DNA from: Flavobacteriales bacterium
Lineage (GTDB): Bacteria; Bacteroidota; Bacteroidia; Flavobacteriales_D; SKUL01
DNA: 8,079 nt
Assembly: GCA_007129985.1 (NCBI GenBank)
Contig: SKUL01000111.1
Span: forward strand, 1-8,079
Direction of reading: 5' to 3'
The notes beneath the pieces were generated by a model. That model was given only the letters and a program-made list of their open reading frames with translations. It had not been told where the DNA came from and searched no databases. The position numbers and the translations under genes were made by a program. How positions within the stretch are numbered: position 1 is the stretch's first letter; each line of letters starts with the position of its first letter. Positions 6,223 to 8,079 of the stretch are shown piece by piece.

Positions 6223-7646
6223 AGAACTTCTGCCTGATATCACTTTTACTGTTAACCCAATCCATATTCGGGCAAGCAAGTCAAACGGCAAATGACACCT
6301 TATCAGCACGTGTTTTGCCCTACAATGATTACCTGCAGATTGTGATGATGAATCACCCTGTAGCCATCAGCGCCGGACTGGTGGTAGAGCGTGCCGATAT
6401 GCAGTTACGTTCAGCAAGGGGAGGTTTTGACCCACTCATCTATGGTGACTTCGGCGCGAAACAATTCGACGATAAGTTTTATTATCAATATCGTCAGGCG
6501 GGAGTGGAGATTCCTACGTGGATGGGAGTGAAATTTCACGGGGGATTTGAATCTACAGATGGTCAGTTTTTGAATCCCGAAGCTAACATGCCAGCCGGAG
6601 GACTGCTTCACGCGGGCCTCTCTGTTGATCTGGGTGCAGGATTGCTGATGGATAACCGTCGTGCAGCTTTTCGTCAGGCACAAATAGCACAGGAACAGAG
6701 TGATGCCCAGCGAGACGACTTGCTCAACCAGCTTTACGCTGAAGCTACCCGCGCGTATTTTAATTGGTGGCTTACCGATCAGAAACTGAAAGTAGCAGAG
6801 GAAGCGGTTAAATTGGCCAATGATCGTTATGAGTTTGTTCGTCAAAGTTTTAAGTGGGGCGAATTTCCGGCCATTGACACCGTTGAGGCATACACACAGG
6901 TGCTGAATCGCTATTTTGCACTCCGGGAAGCACAAACACAATGGGCGCGTGCTGTGCAAATTGCCAATATCTATCTCTGGACTGAAGACGGTAATATGGC
7001 TTTTCTGTCGCCCGAAGTCCGTCCTGATTGGAGTCAAAATATGATGCCTGAATGGACTCCGGATGAATTTCAGGTTCAATTGGAACATCCTCGGCTGCGC
7101 ATGATTCGTGCACAACGCGATCATATCAACATTACCCGCCGATTGGCCGCAGAGTACCTGCGCCCCACCATTCAGCTCAAGTACAACTTCTTGTCGCAAA
7201 ACGTTCTGGAAAACCCTCAAACGGATTTCTTTCAGGACAGGCTCACGTTTAGGGAGAACTACACCGTGGGTGCCGCCCTTAGGTTTCCGCTGTTTGTGCG
7301 AGATGCGCGTGGTAGGGTAGGGATGGCCCGTGTAGACATTGAGCGCGTTGACCTCGACTTTCTTGAAACCCGCGCTGAACTCGAAGCAAGGGTGAATGCC
7401 GGTTTGGTTGAGCTCAACAACCTGGCCGATCAGGTTGGCTTTTTTGTTCAGAACGTAAGCTATCTTCAGGCCTTGCTGGAGGGAGAACAGGAGCTGTTCA
7501 ACATGGGCGAAAGCAGCCTTTTTCTTGTGAACGCCCGTGAAACATCGCTCATTACAGGCCAAAACGTACTGCTCGAAGTAAAAGCGCAGCAAATGACACG
7601 CTACGCAGAAATCAGACAGCTTTCAGGACGTGGATTTTCTCAGTGA
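6219..7646 (+). CDS. TolC-family outer-membrane efflux/secretion channel
   Basis: This 475-residue protein supplies the outer-membrane exit duct. A Sec signal peptide is visible (short basic start, hydrophobic CLISLLLLTQSIFG, likely cleavage after Gly18 before QASQ). Two related halves follow, each opening with a helix containing an HP motif (NHPVAISAG about 45-53; EHPRLRMIRAQ about 290-300) and rich in coiled-coil helices with short beta segments, as in the OEP/TolC family. The end of the second half has the family-like segment LFNMGESSLFLVNARET (426-442). The length is normal. The GTG start at 6219 overlaps the adaptor stop by 4 bases; the coding region ends in tandem in-frame stops, TGA TAA. 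It is the last gene of the operon, and 68 bases separate it from the next gene. A long open frame on the opposite strand is a shadow. Confidence 0.93.
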   Translation: MKNFCLISLLLLTQSIFGQASQTANDTLSARVLPYNDYLQIVMMNHPVAISAGLVVERADMQLRSARGGFDPLIYGDFGAKQFDDKFYYQYRQAGVEIPTWMGVKFHGGFESTDGQFLNPEANMPAGGLLHAGLSVDLGAGLLMDNRRAAFRQAQIAQEQSDAQRDDLLNQLYAEATRAYFNWWLTDQKLKVAEEAVKLANDRYEFVRQSFKWGEFPAIDTVEAYTQVLNRYFALREAQTQWARAVQIANIYLWTEDGNMAFLSPEVRPDWSQNMMPEWTPDEFQVQLEHPRLRMIRAQRDHINITRRLAAEYLRPTIQLKYNFLSQNVLENPQTDFFQDRLTFRENYTVGAALRFPLFVRDARGRVGMARVDIERVDLDFLETRAELEARVNAGLVELNNLADQVGFFVQNVSYLQALLEGEQELFNMGESSLFLVNARETSLITGQNVLLEVKAQQMTRYAEIRQLSGRGFSQ

Positions 7647-7678
7647 TAACTCTGCCGAAGACATCTCTGTGTGTTCCG

Positions 7679-7686
7679 TACTTTTG
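7679..7686 (+). promoter_or_regulatory. Putative -7 element of the CoA-transferase gene
   Basis: TACTTTTG matches the Bacteroidota -7 consensus TAnnTTTG and is identical to the octamer in front of the TetR gene. It lies 28 bases before the ATG at 7715, so the leader would be about 20-25 bases. No clear TTG -33 element is visible upstream. It implies that the CoA-transferase gene has its own promoter and is not only read from the export operon. Confidence 0.5.
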
Positions 7687-7698
7687 AGTCACTCAAAA
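7682..7698. promoter_or_regulatory. Perfect 17-base palindrome on the promoter, candidate operator
   Basis: TTTTGAGT (7682-7689) and ACTCAAAA (7691-7698) are exact inverted copies around a single central base (7690). The palindrome begins inside the -7 element and runs over the expected transcription start, the usual position of a repressor operator. A hairpin would need a tight 3-base loop on a 7-pair AT-rich stem and has no T-tract after it, so a terminator for the upstream operon is less likely. Which regulator binds is unknown; its sequence differs from the TGCGA half-sites of the TetR promoter. Confidence 0.5.
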
Positions 7699-7714
7699 AA
7701 CTGACCTCTGTTTC

Positions 7715-8079
7715 ATGCCTAAAACCTTTCAAACTCCCGAACAAGCTGTAGAACTTATTCAGAGCGGCCATCGCGTCTTTATTCAGGGGAGCGCTGCTAC
7801 ACCCATCACGCTGGTAAATGCCCTGATGCAGCGTGCAGGTATTCTAAAGAATGTGGAGTTGATGGGCATCAGCACTTTTGGGGATAAGCTTTTTGACCAC
7901 CCTCGTTTTGCGGAATCGTTTTTCATGAACTCGCTTTTCGTATCTGCCAATACACGTAAGCTGGTCAACGCACCGCACGGAGATTACATACCGGTTTTTC
8001 TGAGTGAGATTCCCCTGCTGTTCAGACGTGATTTCCTGCCCGTTGACGTTGCGCTGATTCATGTCTCTCCGCCCGATAA
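7715..8079 (+). CDS. Acetyl-CoA hydrolase/CoA-transferase family protein, N-terminal part
   Basis: An open frame starts at ATG 7715 (MPKTFQTPEQAVELIQSG) and runs off the window after 121 residues without a stop. It matches the N-terminal domain of the acetyl-CoA hydrolase / 4-hydroxybutyrate CoA-transferase family: GSAATP (25-30), NVELMGISTFGD (46-57), ESFFMNSLFVSANTR (67-81), GDYIPVFLSEIP (89-100) and DVALIHVSPPD (111-121). These cytoplasmic enzymes move CoA between acyl groups (for example acetate and succinate or butyrate) or hydrolyse acyl-CoA. The catalytic glutamate lies in the C-terminal half, outside the window, so the substrate and whether the gene is complete cannot be judged. Family members are usually somewhat over 400 residues. 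It is read in the same direction as the export operon but has its own probable promoter, so a functional link to export is not implied. Confidence 0.9.
   Translation, partial: MPKTFQTPEQAVELIQSGHRVFIQGSAATPITLVNALMQRAGILKNVELMGISTFGDKLFDHPRFAESFFMNSLFVSANTRKLVNAPHGDYIPVFLSEIPLLFRRDFLPVDVALIHVSPPD

Noticed and set aside
6411..7592. 393-residue open frame on the minus strand, fully inside the TolC-family gene
   Set aside because: It is a shadow of the channel gene: no recognisable domain, a composition rich in Cys, His and Phe, no promoter, and the sense-strand protein is clearly a complete TolC-family member.
7682..7700. Intrinsic terminator of the export operon
   Set aside because: The palindrome is AT-rich, has almost no loop, is followed by A residues rather than a T-tract, and coincides with a good -7 element.

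Overview
The window looks like chromosomal DNA of a Bacteroidota bacterium, probably Flavobacteriales-like. The evidence is a type IX secretion (T9SS) type A sorting domain at the end of the first gene, a Bacteroidota-style RluA/RluD pseudouridine synthase, promoter -7 elements of the TAnnTTTG type, near absence of Shine-Dalgarno sequences, and the families of the other genes. I cannot place it to genus. Coding density is very high: eight genes, no RNA genes, no insertion sequences, no CRISPR, and no gene-free stretch above about 150 bases.

Layout. (1) Bases 1-1868, plus strand: the 3' end of a gene for a T9SS-secreted surface or extracellular protein, joined by a 4-base GTGA stop/start overlap to an rluD-like 23S rRNA pseudouridine synthase gene. 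(2) Bases 1878-2339, minus strand: a hemerythrin-like HHE protein, convergent with the synthase gene (9-base gap) and divergent from the next gene. (3) Bases 2340-2481: a 142-base divergent control region with a putative -7 element for each direction and a set of TGCGA/TCGCA inverted half-sites just in front of the TetR gene, a good candidate autoregulatory operator. (4) Bases 2482-7646, plus strand: one operon of four overlapping genes, TetR-type repressor, fused membrane/ATPase ABC protein, HlyD-family periplasmic adaptor and TolC-family outer-membrane channel. This is a complete tripartite export pathway across both membranes with its own regulator. (5) Bases 7647-7714: a short promoter region with a perfect 17-base palindrome lying on the -7 element. 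(6) Bases 7715-8079: the N-terminal 121 residues of an acetyl-CoA hydrolase/CoA-transferase family protein, cut by the window edge.

The most notable item is the ABC protein of the export operon. Walker A and the Walker B aspartate are intact, but the Q-loop glutamine, the LSGGQ signature, the catalytic Walker B glutamate, the D-loop aspartate and the H-loop histidine all appear to be replaced. The reading frame is whole and tightly coupled to its partners, so this looks like a maintained non-canonical exporter rather than a decayed gene. Its substrate is unknown; no toxin, peptide precursor, C39 peptidase or modification enzyme is encoded beside it.
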